A stretch of DNA of 49,484 nucleotides from CAYUST01 sp964447535 (GCA_964447535.1 CAYUST010000008.1:1-49484), one strand, 5' to 3'; shown: positions 29,319 to 39,791, counted from the first letter of the stretch. The notes: generated from the sequence alone by a model not told the origin. Numbers and translations are program-made.

Positions 29319-29933
29319 ATGCAACCAAAACTCCTCGTAGAAGCATTGGGTACGTTTTTTTTAGTCTTGGTAATTGCGTTGACGTGAAATCCTTTGGCGA
29401 TTGGTCTCGTCTTGATGGTCATGGTCTATATGGGTGGACATATTTCTGGAGCACATTACAACCCAGCAATTAGTCTTGCCTTGTGGTTGAGAGGAAAAAT
29501 ACATACTGGTTTGATGATGCAATATTGGTTTGCTCAACTACTTGGAGCATTTGTGGCTAGTGTACTTGCCTTGTGGTTGACAGACAAATCACTAGTTCCT
29601 ATGCCACATGCAGATGTATCTGCGATACAAGCAGTGATCGTCGAAGCAGTCTTTACGTTTGCGCTGGCATTGGTGGTGATTAGTACTGCAGCTACCAAAG
29701 CAACTGCAGGAAATCAATACTATGGTTTAGCTATTGGTTGTACCATTGTGGCTGCTGCTTTTGCAGGAGGTCCTTTATCATGAGGTGCGTTCAATCCTGC
29801 AGTCGGCGTATGACCGTTGCTTCTTTCAGCATTTAAGGGAGGTGCGTTCATGCATGGCTGGATTTACCTGATTGGTCCCTTTTTGGGCGGATGGCTCGGA
29901 GCGCAAGTCGCTCATAAAATTATGAGAGAGTAG
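29319..29933 (+). CDS. Aquaporin / MIP-family channel
   Basis: This 204-residue protein has six transmembrane helices and the two half-helix NPA motifs of the major intrinsic protein family: HYNPAISLA and FNPAVGV. SGAHYNP and GGAFNP fit AqpZ-type water channels. Three TGA are read as Gly, one directly before GAFNPA and one after NPAVGV. It is slightly shorter than E. coli AqpZ because the termini are trimmed. It stands alone on the plus strand before the Kef-type antiporter; both could serve osmotic balance. Confidence 0.93.
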
Positions 29934-30113
29934 AAGCAAATAAGCAAAGCAGCAAAATACAAAGTGCAAAGCTAAATAACCAAATTCCGAAGGATATCTC
30001 TTAGTGTCTCCTCTATTTTTCATACATAAAAGAAATAGACGTGATAGTGTCAATAGAAAAAGCGACTTGTCTCGTAATGCTTTTGAAGAGATGCGAGATA
30101 AATGAACGTAACT

Positions 30114-30142
30114 TTGCCTTTTGAGGCTCATTCTGATATACT
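30114..30142 (+). promoter_or_regulatory. Putative promoter of the antiporter gene
   Basis: -35 TTGCCT (30114-30119), 17-bp spacer, -10 TATACT (30137-30142), about 30 bp upstream of the ATG. Confidence 0.5.
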
Positions 30143-30173
30143 TTAACTACTTTATTCTTGAGGTTAAACGTAT

Positions 30174-31922
30174 ATGGAACAACTGCTGTGAGTGATCAAA
30201 GGGCTAATTGGACATAATCAGTTGACACAGATGAGTCTTTTGTTGACGGTAGTGATCGTGGTTACCTGATTGTTGAAGTATTTCAAGCAACCTTTGATTA
30301 TAGGCTATTTGCTTTCGTGAGTGATTATTGGACCGTTTGTGTTGGGATTATTGACGCCAGGTGAAGAGACTTCTTTCATTGAATTGTTCTCACAGCTTGG
30401 GATTGCATTATTGTTGTTTATGGTAGGCTTGGGATTGAATCCGAAAGTGATCAAAGAACATGGCAAGACAGCAGTAGGAGTAGGTTTTTTGCAAATAGTA
30501 GGTTCTGTATTGCTGGGATTTATCTTTGCACAATTTTTGGGATATGACCTCATAACCTCAGGATATATTTCGCTCGCCTTGGCATTTAGTAGTACCATTG
30601 TGATCGTGAAGTTGTTGTCTGACCGCGAGGAAAATGATACCTTGTATGGTAAGTTATCTATTGGAGTATTGATCGTGCAAGACATTGTTGTGATGATACT
30701 GTTGATGACCATCTCGTTGGTTAATCAAAATAGTGGCGGTGGTGATGGGACAATGCTTTTGTGAGGAGTTGCCTTGCTAGGTATCGTTGGCGTGTTTGCA
30801 CACTATGTCTTGCCGAGTCTCGTGAGATGGCTAGCAGATGTGCAGGAGTATTTGTTGTTGATAGGTATGGGGCGATGCTTGTTGTTGGGATCACTCTTTT
30901 GGGCAGTTGGCTTTTCGTTTGAGATTGGTTGTTTATTGGCGTGAATGTCTTTCGCAGTGTCTCCCTACAGAATTGAGATAGCTAATAAGCTGAAATCGCT
31001 TAGAGATTTTTTCTTGATTCTTTTCTTTTTGCATATCGGTATGCAATTGACGTTTACGAACTTCCAAGAGCACTTTTTGACGATTGTTGGATTCTCACTG
31101 TTGGTGATTTTATGAAAACCGTTGTTGGTCTACTGAGCAGCAAAATTCTATGGATTTACCAATCAAACCTCTCTCAAAGCAGGTATGAGTATTGGCCAGA
31201 TCAGTGAGTTTTCTTTTCTGTTGATCGCTATGGGTATTAGCTCGGGTCATATCACAGATACTGCTTTGCTCTCTACCGTGATGTTCGTAGGACTCATCAC
31301 TATTATCCTCTCCTCTTATGCGACCATTCACAACAACGTCATACATCACCGATGGAGAAACGTAGTTTGAGACGAGCATGCACACCATGATGAAGAAGAG
31401 GATGTTGTTTCCCATGATGAAAAGGTAGACGTAATGCTATTCGGATATGGACGTATGGGTGCTTCGATCGCGCAGGTCTTGGAAAAGCATAACTTATCGT
31501 ATATTGTGGTGGACCATAATCCCAATTTAATTGCACCGTTGGCACTCAAACAAATACCTTTTGTCTTTGCAGACGCTATCAATTCAGAGATGTACACGAC
31601 ATTCATGAAACAATGAGTCAAAATGGTCATCAGTACTATCAAAGATTTCGATGATGATCGGGAGATTGTGACCATGAGTAAGGCACTCAATACAGATATC
31701 AATGTGTTCGTTGTGAGTAACGATATCGATGATGCCGTGAAGTTGTACGATGCAGGTGCTGATTATGTGATTATGCCCAACCATATATCTGCTCATCATA
31801 CAGGCATGCTAATCGAAGAAATTGGGTTCGATGTGGATAAGCTCGTGATGAAAAAAACCGAGCATCTCGAGTATATCAAACTCCAGATTAAATCTGGGAT
31901 GCGGCAGATCCTCAAAATGTAG
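30174..31922 (+). CDS. Kef-type (CPA2) monovalent cation/proton antiporter with RCK domain
   Basis: In this 582-residue protein the first about 390 residues form twelve or so transmembrane helices with the CPA2 signatures YLLSGVIIGPFVLG and ALAFSSTIVIVKLL. A cytoplasmic TrkA-N/RCK Rossmann domain begins MLFGYGRMGASIAQVL and has the acidic VVDHN strand end, typical of KefB/KefC K+ efflux systems and related antiporters. About ten TGA are read as Gly, for example in LLSGVIIGP. It would exchange K+ or Na+ for H+ under ligand control through the RCK domain. Confidence 0.92.
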
Positions 31923-31988
31923 GAAACCTTTGCAAAAAGAGTCCACTTGAATACTATCAGCTACTTTCACTTATTATTTGTGTACGTC

Positions 31989-34900
31989 ATGCCATTCAAT
32001 CGAATTCTGAATAAAATCGCCTGAGACTATAATCAAAAACAACTCAATGCATGCGCTCCCATTGTCCGCCAGATCAATGGATATGTAGAGGCTTGGAAAG
32101 AGCTTTCAGACAGTGCAATACAATCCAAAACTACCGAATTCAAGGAAAGGTTAGCTCAAGGAGCTACACTCGATAGTCTCCTTCCCGAAGCATTTGCAAC
32201 GGTCAAAGAGGCGTGTAGAAGAATGTTGGGACAGGAGTTGCCCGTCAAAGATAGCACTGAAGTGTGGAATATGGTTCCGTACGATGTACAACTTGTCGGT
32301 GGTATCATTTTGCATCAAGGAAATATTGCCGAGATGAGGACAGGTGAAGGTAAGACCTTGGTAGCAACACTGCCTGCGTATCTCAATGCTTTGACTGGTA
32401 AGGGTGTACATATTGTCACCGTCAATGATTACTTGGCATCACGTGATGCTGAATGGATGTGACACCTCTATAGATGGTTGTGATTAACCGTTGGTTCTGT
32501 TACTAAATCTACTTCTCTAGACCAAAGAAGAACCGCCTATGAGCAAGATATTACTTATGTTGAAAATTCTGAACTCGGCTTTGATTACCTCAGAGACAAC
32601 TTAGCTAAATCCAATACTGACAGAAGTTTAGTTTGGAGACCTCTCAACTATGCAATTGTGGATGAAGTAGATAGTATTTTGATTGATGAGGCAAGGACAC
32701 CATTGATTATTTCTCAACCAAGTGAAGAGCCTACGGAGAAGTATGTCTACTATGCAAAGATCGTACAGATGCTGACACCAGCAAAAGGCAAGAAGAAAGT
32801 CAGCAAAGGGTTCTTGAGTGAGTTGCTCAAAGAAGATTTGCCAACGACCGAAGATGAAGATACCAGTGGAGACTATCATATCGATGAAAAAACTAAAACA
32901 GCTACGCTTACGAGTGAGGGAATTGCGAAACTTGAGCAACTCCTCAAAGTAGATAACCTCTATAGAGATCTTGGGTATCAAGAAATTCATCATATCGAAA
33001 ATGCGCTCAAAGCTCAAGCAGTCTATCACAAAGACAAAGAATACCTCATTAGAGAAGGTGAAATTTTGTTGGTTGATGAACACACAGGACGCGTGATGCC
33101 CGGTAGAAGATTTTCTCAAGGACTTCATCAGGCTATCGAAGCCAAAGAAGGTGTCCAAGTCCAAAGAGAATCCAAAACATTGGCTACAATTACCTATCAG
33201 CATTTTTTCAAACAGTATGTGAAATTGGCGGGTATGACCGGTACCGCTATGACCGAGGCAGAAGAGTTTGAAAAGATTTATGAGTTAGAGACCTTCTCTA
33301 TTCCTACCAACAACCCTATTATTAGAGTAGACAAAAACGACCAAGTCTACTTCAATCAACATGCAAAATGGAAAGCGGTCGTTGATTATATTAGCTTCTA
33401 TCACCGTATTTGAGTACCACTCTTGATTGGTACATCTTCGATCCAGACATCCGAATATGTGTCTGGTATTCTCAATAAAATGACCTTCCCCCACTATGTG
33501 TTGAATGCGAAATTTCATGAATCGGAAGCAAATATCGTCAAACATGCAGGCAAGTTGAGTAGCTTAGTAGTTGCTACCAATATGGCAGGACGTGGTACAG
33601 ATATCAAACTTGACCCAGCCCTCATGGGACAACTTGCAACCAACTATGTAGAGGCTATTGCTTCTCTTGTGCGTGCTTGAAAAGGTATGCAGGCTGTAGT
33701 CTATTCTGAACGTGAATACGAGGCAACTATTGGAGCTCTTCAAAAGAAGTGGGATATAACGGATGAGCAAATTAGACAAGCAGAGCGTGATCGAGTACAT
33801 ACTCCACAGGTATCTTGTAAAATCACTTTCAATAAATCCAAGAAGAAAAATGAAGATGGCTATGTACAACTCGTCGTCACCCCAGCTCAAAAAACAACGG
33901 TAGACCTAGAACAAAGAGATTTTCATTATGGGCTCTTCATATTGGGTACAGAAAAACACGAAAGTAGACGTATCGATAACCAGCTCCGTGGACGTGCGGG
34001 TAGACAAGGTGATCCTGGTGTTTCTATTTTCTTCGTTGCGCTGGATGATGAAATTATGCGCAAGATGGGAGGAGAAAGAATCCAATCAATAGCCAAAATG
34101 ATGCTTTCCAAAGAAGAACTTGAACAAACTGCATTCACTCAAAAGCAATTCACCAACTCTATCATCAGAGCACAAAAGCAAATGGAGTGACGACATTTTG
34201 GGACGAGAAAGCATTTGTTCGATTATGATTCTGTCATCAACAAACAGAGAACACGTATCTATGCCAAGAGAGATGAAATCCTTCAAAAAGACGCGGGAAG
34301 TGAGGTAGTTACGCTCTCTATGCGTGATGAAATAGTCAGTTTTATTCCTGAACTTGTCGAAAAAATTGTAGATATGCATCCCTTTGGTGCAACAGAAGAG
34401 CGTCTAGCAACGCTTGATGAATTAGCACAACTTACCGGAGCTGCTTTTGTACCTAGTGATTATGAAGGTATAACTTCAGAACGTGTCTGGAAAGATCGCC
34501 TCATAGCAGACTGCAAAGCGTTGTTGGATGCTAAATGTGCTGGTATTCCTGAGGAAAATATTGAGCCCGTCCTCAGACGTGTCTATCTTTCTATCATCGA
34601 TCGCTATTGGATGGAGCATATTGATCAGATGCAATCGTTGAGAGAAAAAGTTGCCTTGTATGGGTATGCGCAATTGGACCCTTTGGTGATTTACAAAAAA
34701 GAGAGCTTTACCATGTTTCAACAATTGCTCTTGATGATCAAACAAGAAACCTATGGTACGGTGATGAGACTTGACGTCGCTAGACGACAGCAACCTACGA
34801 TACAGGTAGGTCCAAGTTTCAATCCCAATATGATGCAAATTCTCCAACAGGTAGCAGGAAGCGTCCCCACACAAACTCCTAAACAGACTCCCAAGCAAGC

Positions 34901-35114
34901 GCAACATGCGCAAGCATTTGCCACACCTACCACCTCTAGTGATGGTGTTGAAGTGCTCGAGATCCAAGATGCTCCTGTGGTGAAACATACTACCAAGATC
35001 AAGCCCAACGACAAAGTAACTATCAAATATGCAGATGGACGTATCGTTTCTGATGTTAAATTCAAAAAGGTCAAAGAAGATATTGAGAGCGGTAAAGCTG
35101 TGGTTGTACTGTAG
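31989..35114 (+). CDS. secA: Preprotein translocase ATPase SecA
   Basis: This 1041-residue protein, with about seven TGA read as Gly, has the full SecA motor. It shows MRTGEGKT (Walker A), VTVNDYLASRDAEWMG, then LYRWLGLTVG where both Gly come from TGA, and NYAIVDEVDSILIDEARTPL (Walker B). The MTGTA element, VATNMAGRGTDI, and QLRGRAGRQGDPG motifs follow. It drives Sec export of the many signal-peptide proteins in the window. An acidic/Lys-rich insertion lies near residues 260-300. The C-terminus ends in a Lys/Val-rich tail without the CxC...HC zinc-binding SecB/lipid-interaction motif. It ends in TAG. Confidence 0.97.
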
Positions 35115-35143
35115 GTGAGTCAACACGTATGATTTTAGATAAG

Positions 35144-35171
35144 AAAAAAAGGGCGCCGCATCGCGGCGCCC
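35144..35171 (-). terminator. GC-rich terminator between secA and the YkuK-like gene
   Basis: A perfect stem GGGCGCCGC / GCGGCGCCC has a T-run on the minus strand (A-run 35144-35150) and a weak T/A-rich tail on the plus strand, so it may serve both convergent genes. Confidence 0.85.
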
Positions 35172-35185
35172 TTATAAAAATTTAT

Positions 35186-35758
35186 TTAATTGTCTGACGG
35201 TAGATATCCTTCGCCCGTCTTGAGCAGATGATCCGCACACCTGGTGGTGGTGGCGTCTGGTTTGAGTATACTTACATATCCCATCCCAAACACATAGCCG
35301 AGGCATTCTTTCATAGCCACATACGATTTTTCAGTGTCTTTGGGATTGATATCAAGATGGATTTCCACCTCCAATCCCAAGCTATTCACCAAGGTGCCTA
35401 TTCCCCATGCACAATAGATAGAACTTTGTGTTTCAAGGAGGAGTTTTTGGTACAAACTGAGCTCACCCGTTTGCCATTTCGTATAGAGTCCCCGTGACCC
35501 TCGTCCTTCTTTGTGTACGATGATAGCAGTTGCAAATTTGAGGGTATCTCCCCATTGCTGACTGTCTGTGCCTACAGATACTTTGATGGGATAGCCACTT
35601 GCGATATCCTGTAGAAGAATTGATTTGAGATAGGCAAGTGGTGTATGCTCAAATGGTTTTTTGGCAAGTGTCTTCCAATTTTTTTTGTCCGCTAACCAAG
35701 CTTCACCATTTGCATATAACGGTATTGGCTGTTGTTTTTTTGCTAATGATCTTTGCAT
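35186..35758 (-). CDS. YkuK-like (DUF458) RNase H-fold protein
   Basis: The core of this 190-residue protein, VSVGTDSQQWGDTLKFATAIIVHKEGRGSRG, and the later VEIHLDINP strand match the DUF458/YkuK family, which has an RNase H-like fold with acidic residues (Asp of GTDSQ and Asp of HLDIN). The biochemical role is not established; a nuclease acting on RNA is plausible. It has no in-frame TGA. It ends next to a strong terminator and is convergent with secA. Confidence 0.85.
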   Translation of the reverse strand: MQRSLAKKQQPIPLYANGEAWLADKKNWKTLAKKPFEHTPLAYLKSILLQDIASGYPIKVSVGTDSQQWGDTLKFATAIIVHKEGRGSRGLYTKWQTGELSLYQKLLLETQSSIYCAWGIGTLVNSLGLEVEIHLDINPKDTEKSYVAMKECLGYVFGMGYVSILKPDATTTRCADHLLKTGEGYLPSDN

Positions 35759-35819
35759 ACATTTCTTTTTTGGTGTAGCTTCTTATATTTGTTTTGTTAC
35801 AAAGGTCAAGTATGAGGTG

Positions 35820-36335
35820 TTAGTATTTCCTCGCATCGTATGCTCGGTGGAGTAGCGCTTGTCTTTGCTTTTTTCTGCATTCCCAGTCCATGGGATAACA
35901 GTTTTTGAGTACGGCCATTTGGTGTCTTTTGATAGCGCGTCGTCTGTTGATTTGTCTGGTGTCTTCCTCAGGCATTCTGCGTCCACTATAATATCTACAA
36001 TATCGCTGAAATCGCCCTCTGGGATCATCTGGATGTATTCGTCATTTCTCCTTTCGCTCGTGCAATGAGAGCGATGCATCCACCCCAAAAAAATTGAGCT
36101 TGGGGTCTTTTTTGTGCGGAGAAAGTTTCGCATGTGTTCGTCGATGATCGGGGAATTCGTCTTGGCAATCGGTCATATACTTTCCTCCAAAAACACCTGC
36201 TTCGAGCATTTCTATAGGAGTCAAGCCAGGTGTGAAGCGAGGATCAAAGTTTTTTCCTTCAGGCTCCGTGCGTAGATAAGTATATCCTTGTTGCATAGTG
36301 TCGTTGACCGTGACGAGGAGCGGATGCTTTTTCAT
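35820..36335 (-). CDS. Conserved protein of unknown function (Trp/Arg-rich, DPRGRFQRYCRYY motif)
   Basis: This 171-residue basic protein is made from two frames joined at TGA 36042, read as Gly in KEK-G-RIHPDDP. The segment PDDPRGRFQRYCRYYSGRR, then QINRRRAIKRH and RQALLHRAYD, resembles a widespread uncharacterised family that has PxDPxGWFQWYCRYYxGRR followed by RQALLxWxYD; here several Trp are replaced by Arg. The N-terminal half has PGLTPIEMLEAGVFGGKYM, also typical of that family. Function unknown. Matching the family across the TGA supports Gly decoding. Confidence 0.8.
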
Positions 36336-36385
36336 ATTGAGATCTCTGCAGGTCTAAAGATGCTATATATACTGATTTTTTGCAT

Positions 36386-36414
36386 AAAAAAAACCGCAAG
36401 AGATGCTCTTGCGG
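36386..36414 (-). terminator. Rho-independent terminator downstream of a small membrane peptide gene
   Basis: Minus strand: stem CCGCAAGAG / CTCTTGCGG with a 3-nt loop and eight T (A-run 36386-36393). Confidence 0.85.
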
Positions 36415-36435
36415 TAAGTTAGGGTAACTGATCTC

Positions 36436-36555
36436 TCATTTCATCAGAATGATGTAGGTCACTAGACCCACCATCACTAGGATAGCAATACCGATGGCTA
36501 ATCCTCTGATAGCTTCCTTTGTCTCTCTGTTCTGCGCATCATTTTCTCTAGACAT
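36436..36555 (-). CDS. Small single-pass membrane peptide apparently ending at TGA
   Basis: This 39-residue open frame has a charged N-terminus (MSRENDAQNRETKEAIRG) and one hydrophobic helix ending in ILMK. The next codon is TGA, followed 21 bp later by a strong terminator. If UGA is Gly here, the frame would run through the terminator without any stop, giving a non-stop message. The peptide design and terminator position suggest a real small gene, which makes the TGA notable. It could also be a chance frame. Confidence 0.45.
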   Translation of the reverse strand: MSRENDAQNRETKEAIRGLAIGIAILVMVGLVTYIILMK

Positions 36556-36812
36556 ATATAACAAATTTTGGTTTACTTAGATTATTTTGCAGGTAGTAAT
36601 TTTTTTATGCATTACTGATAATGAAGCCTGCCCGAAATAAGATAAATATTTAGAATAATAAGTCAATGGATAAAATAAGGTGTGCGGTTTGAGGTATTGA
36701 TCCATAATATATCAAAAGTAATTGTTATTTAAGCATAGAGTATTCTCTTTTTCGGCCAAAAGAAAAACCACTCGGTGAAAAGTGATCTATCAAATTTTTT
36801 GGGGATCAAACA

Positions 36813-36889
36813 TGGGGCGGCTGACGGGACTTGAACCCGCGATCCTCAGAGCCACAACCTGATGCTTTACCAGCTAAGCTACAGCCGCC
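36813..36889 (-). tRNA. tRNA-His (GTG)
   Basis: A complete cloverleaf: acceptor GCGGCTG/CAGCCGC, D-stem GCTT/AAGC, anticodon stem TCAGG/TCTGA with loop TTGTGGC (anticodon GTG), and a T-arm with GGTTCAAGTCC. The gene encodes an extra 5' G (G-1, position 36889) opposite discriminator C73, the identity element of histidine tRNA, and a 3' CCA (36813-36815). It stands alone between the small membrane gene and a plus-strand membrane gene. Confidence 0.97.
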
Positions 36890-37032
36890 ATGAAATTTGG
36901 TGGCTTTCCTTATAGTGAATTGAGAGTAATTTTCAAGTACAAGGGAAGCGAGGCTCATTTGGCACACTTTCTCTTGCAAAATACAGGTACAGATATACAG
37001 TTTTAGTGTTCTTTATTCTTACCAATAGTATT

Positions 37033-37239
37033 ATGTTTAACCTCTTTAGGTTTGCTAACAAAACTATTCACCATATGACATGGGTGGATATGGGAGTAGC
37101 TAAATTTGATTTGATCGTCGTTGGGTTACTATTGGCTAAACTTTTCCCTGTCCTGACCTCATTTCATTGGTGACGGTATGTAGGCATTATTGTCCTATGT
37201 GAGATCTATTTCATACGCATGATCTCCAAGATTAAATAA
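37033..37239 (+). CDS. Small membrane protein (two helices), too short for routine ORF calling
   Basis: This 68-residue protein has two hydrophobic segments (about 25-42 and 47-62) and a basic end; one TGA is read as Gly within HWGRYVG. The start ATG follows A/T-rich sequence. No family recognised. It is followed 57 bp later by the next small gene on the same strand. Confidence 0.65.
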
Positions 37240-37296
37240 AGAGTATTTTTTGGGTGTGAACATGTTTGCTAATTTTTTGTATTACTTATTCCTGAC

Positions 37297-37584
37297 ATGA
37301 CCTATATGCAAGAGATGTATGATGATGCCAGACACTACATCCAGCAACACATTGCAAGCTACCAAGAGCACTATATGGATGAACTCGCTCGTATTTTGAT
37401 GATAGATGATGAAACATATGCGAAGTGGTTTATGGAAATCAGTGATCGAGAAGGTGAGATGTTAGACTATTTGAATGAGGAGCAGGAGGATGAGTTTTTA
37501 CCTCTCCAGGAGAAAATAGATAAAGAACTGGAGGCAACTTTTTTGGAGTTTGTTGTTCGTATTCCACAAGAGTATACGAGATAA
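37297..37584 (+). CDS. Small acidic helical protein of unknown function
   Basis: This 95-residue protein is strongly acidic, with many Glu/Asp and aromatic residues, and predicted helical throughout. It has no TM segment, no Cys and no known motif. It lies 19 bp upstream of pyrD on the same strand, so it is probably co-transcribed with it. Confidence 0.65.
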   Translation: MTYMQEMYDDARHYIQQHIASYQEHYMDELARILMIDDETYAKWFMEISDREGEMLDYLNEEQEDEFLPLQEKIDKELEATFLEFVVRIPQEYTR

Positions 37585-37603
37585 TTTTAATATTGTTGTT
37601 CTT

Positions 37604-38713
37604 ATGGGTCGTTTTTTGTTTGGAATATGCTATCGTACACTGGTGAAGCCAGTCCTTTTTTTGTTTTCTCCAGAAACGATGCATACGGTATTTTGACGTA
37701 TTGGGTATGTCTTGTGATCTCGGTGATTTACCAGGAGAATAACGCACTTATTTTTCAACTATGCACATACATGATTGTCGCAAACAGTTTGGTGATATAC
37801 CTTTCCCAATCCAGTAGGCTTGGCAGCATGATTTGATAAAGATATTCAATTACCCAATATTATTGATGCAGTGTGATTTGGGCGGACAGAAGTAGGTTCA
37901 ATTACTTACAAACCCTATGGAGGTAACCCCGGAAAAAGATTATTTCGCCTCCTCAAGTCTCAAGGGTTACTAGTAAACTATGGCCTCAAAAATGCATGAG
38001 CTTACATAGCAAAACAACGTTTGCTCCATACGCAATGCAAGGTTCCTCTTTTTGTTTCAATCGCCAAAACTAACTGCATAGAAACCTGTGATCTCCAAAA
38101 AGGGATTCAAGACTATGTTACTTCTGTGGAAATACTGAATGATGTTGAGCAACTACAAGGCTTTGTACTCAATATCTCTTGTCCTAATGCATTTGGAGGA
38201 GAGGATTATACTTCACCTGATCGTCTTCGTATGTTATTGGAGGCAGTACATGTGTGACAATCGAAGAAACCCTATTTGGTCAAACTTCCTGTAGATCTAT
38301 CTGTAGATGAGATCAAGGTGTTGGTCGAGGTCTGTATTGATTTTGGGATAGCATGAGTCATCATTTCTAATCTTACAAAGCAGAGATCTACTTTGGTGGA
38401 TGCAGAATTGATTGCGACCCTTCCTGGCGGAGTAAGTGGTAAACCTACGCAATCCAAAAGTGATGCGCTTATTGGTGAGGTATACAAACATTTTTGAAAT
38501 CAGTTACATATAGTAGGTGTAGGATGAATTTTCTCTCCTGAGGATGCATATCACAAGATCAGACAGTGAGCAACACTCGTACAGTTGATCACCGGTATGA
38601 TTTTTCAGTGACCTCAGCTCATTGGTGAGATCAATGCGTGAATAGTATCTTTGATGCAAAAAGATGGATTCACCCATATCTCGCAAGCAATTGGTGCAAA
38701 TTTTAGAAAATAA
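37604..38713 (+). CDS. pyrD: Dihydroorotate dehydrogenase, class 2 (quinone-dependent)
   Basis: Reading about thirteen TGA as Gly restores a 369-residue protein with all PyrD class 2 hallmarks. An N-terminal membrane-associating helix pair (about 1-40) precedes NPVGLAAGFDKD, VGSITYKPYGGNPGKRLFRL, NYGLKNAG, NISCPNAFGGED, VKLPVD and the FMN-phosphate loop VGVGGIFSPEDAYHKI...GATLVQLITGMIFQGP. It oxidises dihydroorotate to orotate in pyrimidine synthesis and passes electrons to a quinone. Class 2 has a Ser as catalytic base; the loop before NYGL and the NISCPN region are intact. The N-terminal extension distinguishes it from class 1. A bidirectional terminator follows. Confidence 0.94.
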
Positions 38714-38724
38714 TTTCCAATTAA

Positions 38725-38755
38725 CAAAAAAGGAAGAGCGAACTCTTCCTTTTTT
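38725..38755. terminator. Bidirectional terminator between pyrD and the histone-like gene
   Basis: Stem AGGAAGAG / CTCTTCCT with A-run before and T-run after, serving both convergent genes. Confidence 0.85.
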
Positions 38756-38778
38756 GTCTAAGCACTTGTTAGTGAAAA

Positions 38779-39006
38779 CTATTTTTTCTTAGCAGGTGCT
38801 TTTTTAGCTGGAGCTTTTTTAGCTACAGCCTTCTTAGCAGGAGCTGCTTTTTTAGCTGGAGCTTTTTTAGCTACAGCCTTTTTAGCAGGCGCCTTCTTAG
38901 CTACAGCCTTTTTAGCTGGAGCCTTCTTAGCTGGAGCTTTTTTAGCTACAGCTTTCTTTGCAGGCGCTGCTTTTTTAGCAGCAGGTTTTTTTGCGATTGT
39001 TGCCAT
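38779..39006 (-). CDS. Histone H1-like Lys/Ala/Pro-rich DNA-binding protein
   Basis: This 75-residue protein consists almost entirely of Ala-Lys-Lys repeats (units such as KKAPAKKA and KKAVAKKA), like the C-terminal tail of histone H1 and bacterial Hc1/HctB- or AlgP-like proteins. It would bind DNA or RNA non-specifically by charge and may compact the nucleoid. The DNA itself is a degenerate tandem repeat of about 15-30 bp, so copy number may vary among strains. It has its own promoter and a shared terminator. Confidence 0.85.
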   Translation of the reverse strand: MATIAKKPAAKKAAPAKKAVAKKAPAKKAPAKKAVAKKAPAKKAVAKKAPAKKAAPAKKAVAKKAPAKKAPAKKK

Positions 39007-39033
39007 TCGAAAAGAAAAACTAAAAACAGTCTA

Positions 39034-39061
39034 CTTATACATTACTATTAATTTTTGCAAG
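39034..39061 (-). promoter_or_regulatory. Putative promoter of the histone-like gene
   Basis: Minus strand: -10 TATAAG (39034-39039), 16-bp spacer, weak -35 CTTGCA (39056-39061). Confidence 0.5.
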
Positions 39062-39224
39062 AGCAAATTGTACTTTTTTTGAGAAAAACTCTTTGCAATA
39101 AACTAAGATGTGATGTTATTAATGAAAATTCACTATTTTTTTTTGTATAAGCAAATTAAACGAAAAAATATTTGCATTTATTTTTTGTTTGCCTAATTTG
39201 TATGTATAAAAAAACCAAAGATAT

Positions 39225-39728
39225 ATGAATCAATTTTCAGATCATTCACAATTGATGACCATCTATGTTGCACGACAACATCAGAAAGTGTTGGCTCACA
39301 TAGAACAAGGAAATTATGATATCAATTATGTGCATCACCTCAGACAGTTTGGATACGATGTATTGGTGTACTTTGAAATTGATTTACCAAAGTATCCAAC
39401 AATTGCACTTTTGTTAGATTATCTAACCACATACGATTCGAGACAAAGTGTTTACCAGTTTGTCGGAGAATTAGTTAGTTTTGGTTCTCACTATGTCATG
39501 GATCATTTTGAAAAAATTATTTCTGATGGAGGGATGGGTGCGCATTGGAGAAAAAAGGGTGAAATACTCATTTTGTTGCAAGATATTGATGATCAAATTT
39601 TACTTACACACTTGCAATGTGGCTATCCTGAGTCATCACATGACTTTATATGTTTCTTTTATGAGGTAGGAGCCAGCATCTTTCATTATTGTTCTTATGA
39701 GCAAATGGTCCCGTGTACGAGAAACTAG
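39225..39728 (+). CDS. Unknown 167-residue protein
   Basis: The protein is predicted mostly helical, with many His, Tyr and Phe residues and no signal peptide or TM segment. It has no in-frame TGA. Its end (EQMVPCTRN) resembles the end of the 178-residue protein at 40998-41534 (GAMMPYTQN), hinting at distant relation. A TATAAA box lies about 20 bp upstream with a poor -35. It is followed by a strong terminator. No family recognised. Confidence 0.65.
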   Translation: MNQFSDHSQLMTIYVARQHQKVLAHIEQGNYDINYVHHLRQFGYDVLVYFEIDLPKYPTIALLLDYLTTYDSRQSVYQFVGELVSFGSHYVMDHFEKIISDGGMGAHWRKKGEILILLQDIDDQILLTHLQCGYPESSHDFICFFYEVGASIFHYCSYEQMVPCTRN

Positions 39729-39735
39729 TTTTCCT

Positions 39736-39764
39736 CCCTTGGTAGTTTGCCAAGGGTTTTTTTT
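39736..39764 (+). terminator. Terminator after the 167-residue gene
   Basis: Stem CCCTTGG / CCAAGGG with a 7-nt loop followed by eight T. The T-run overlaps the next -35 box. Confidence 0.85.
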
Positions 39765-39791
39765 GACAAAAATATCATGTATAGGTATACT
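39763..39791 (+). promoter_or_regulatory. Promoter of the 39821 gene
   Basis: -35 TTGACA (39763-39768), 17-bp spacer, -10 TATACT (39786-39791), abutting the preceding terminator. Confidence 0.7.

Noticed and set aside
38779..39006. CRISPR-like array
   Set aside because: The short repeats are in frame, code for Ala/Lys/Pro and have no unique spacers. No CRISPR array or cas gene was seen in the window.
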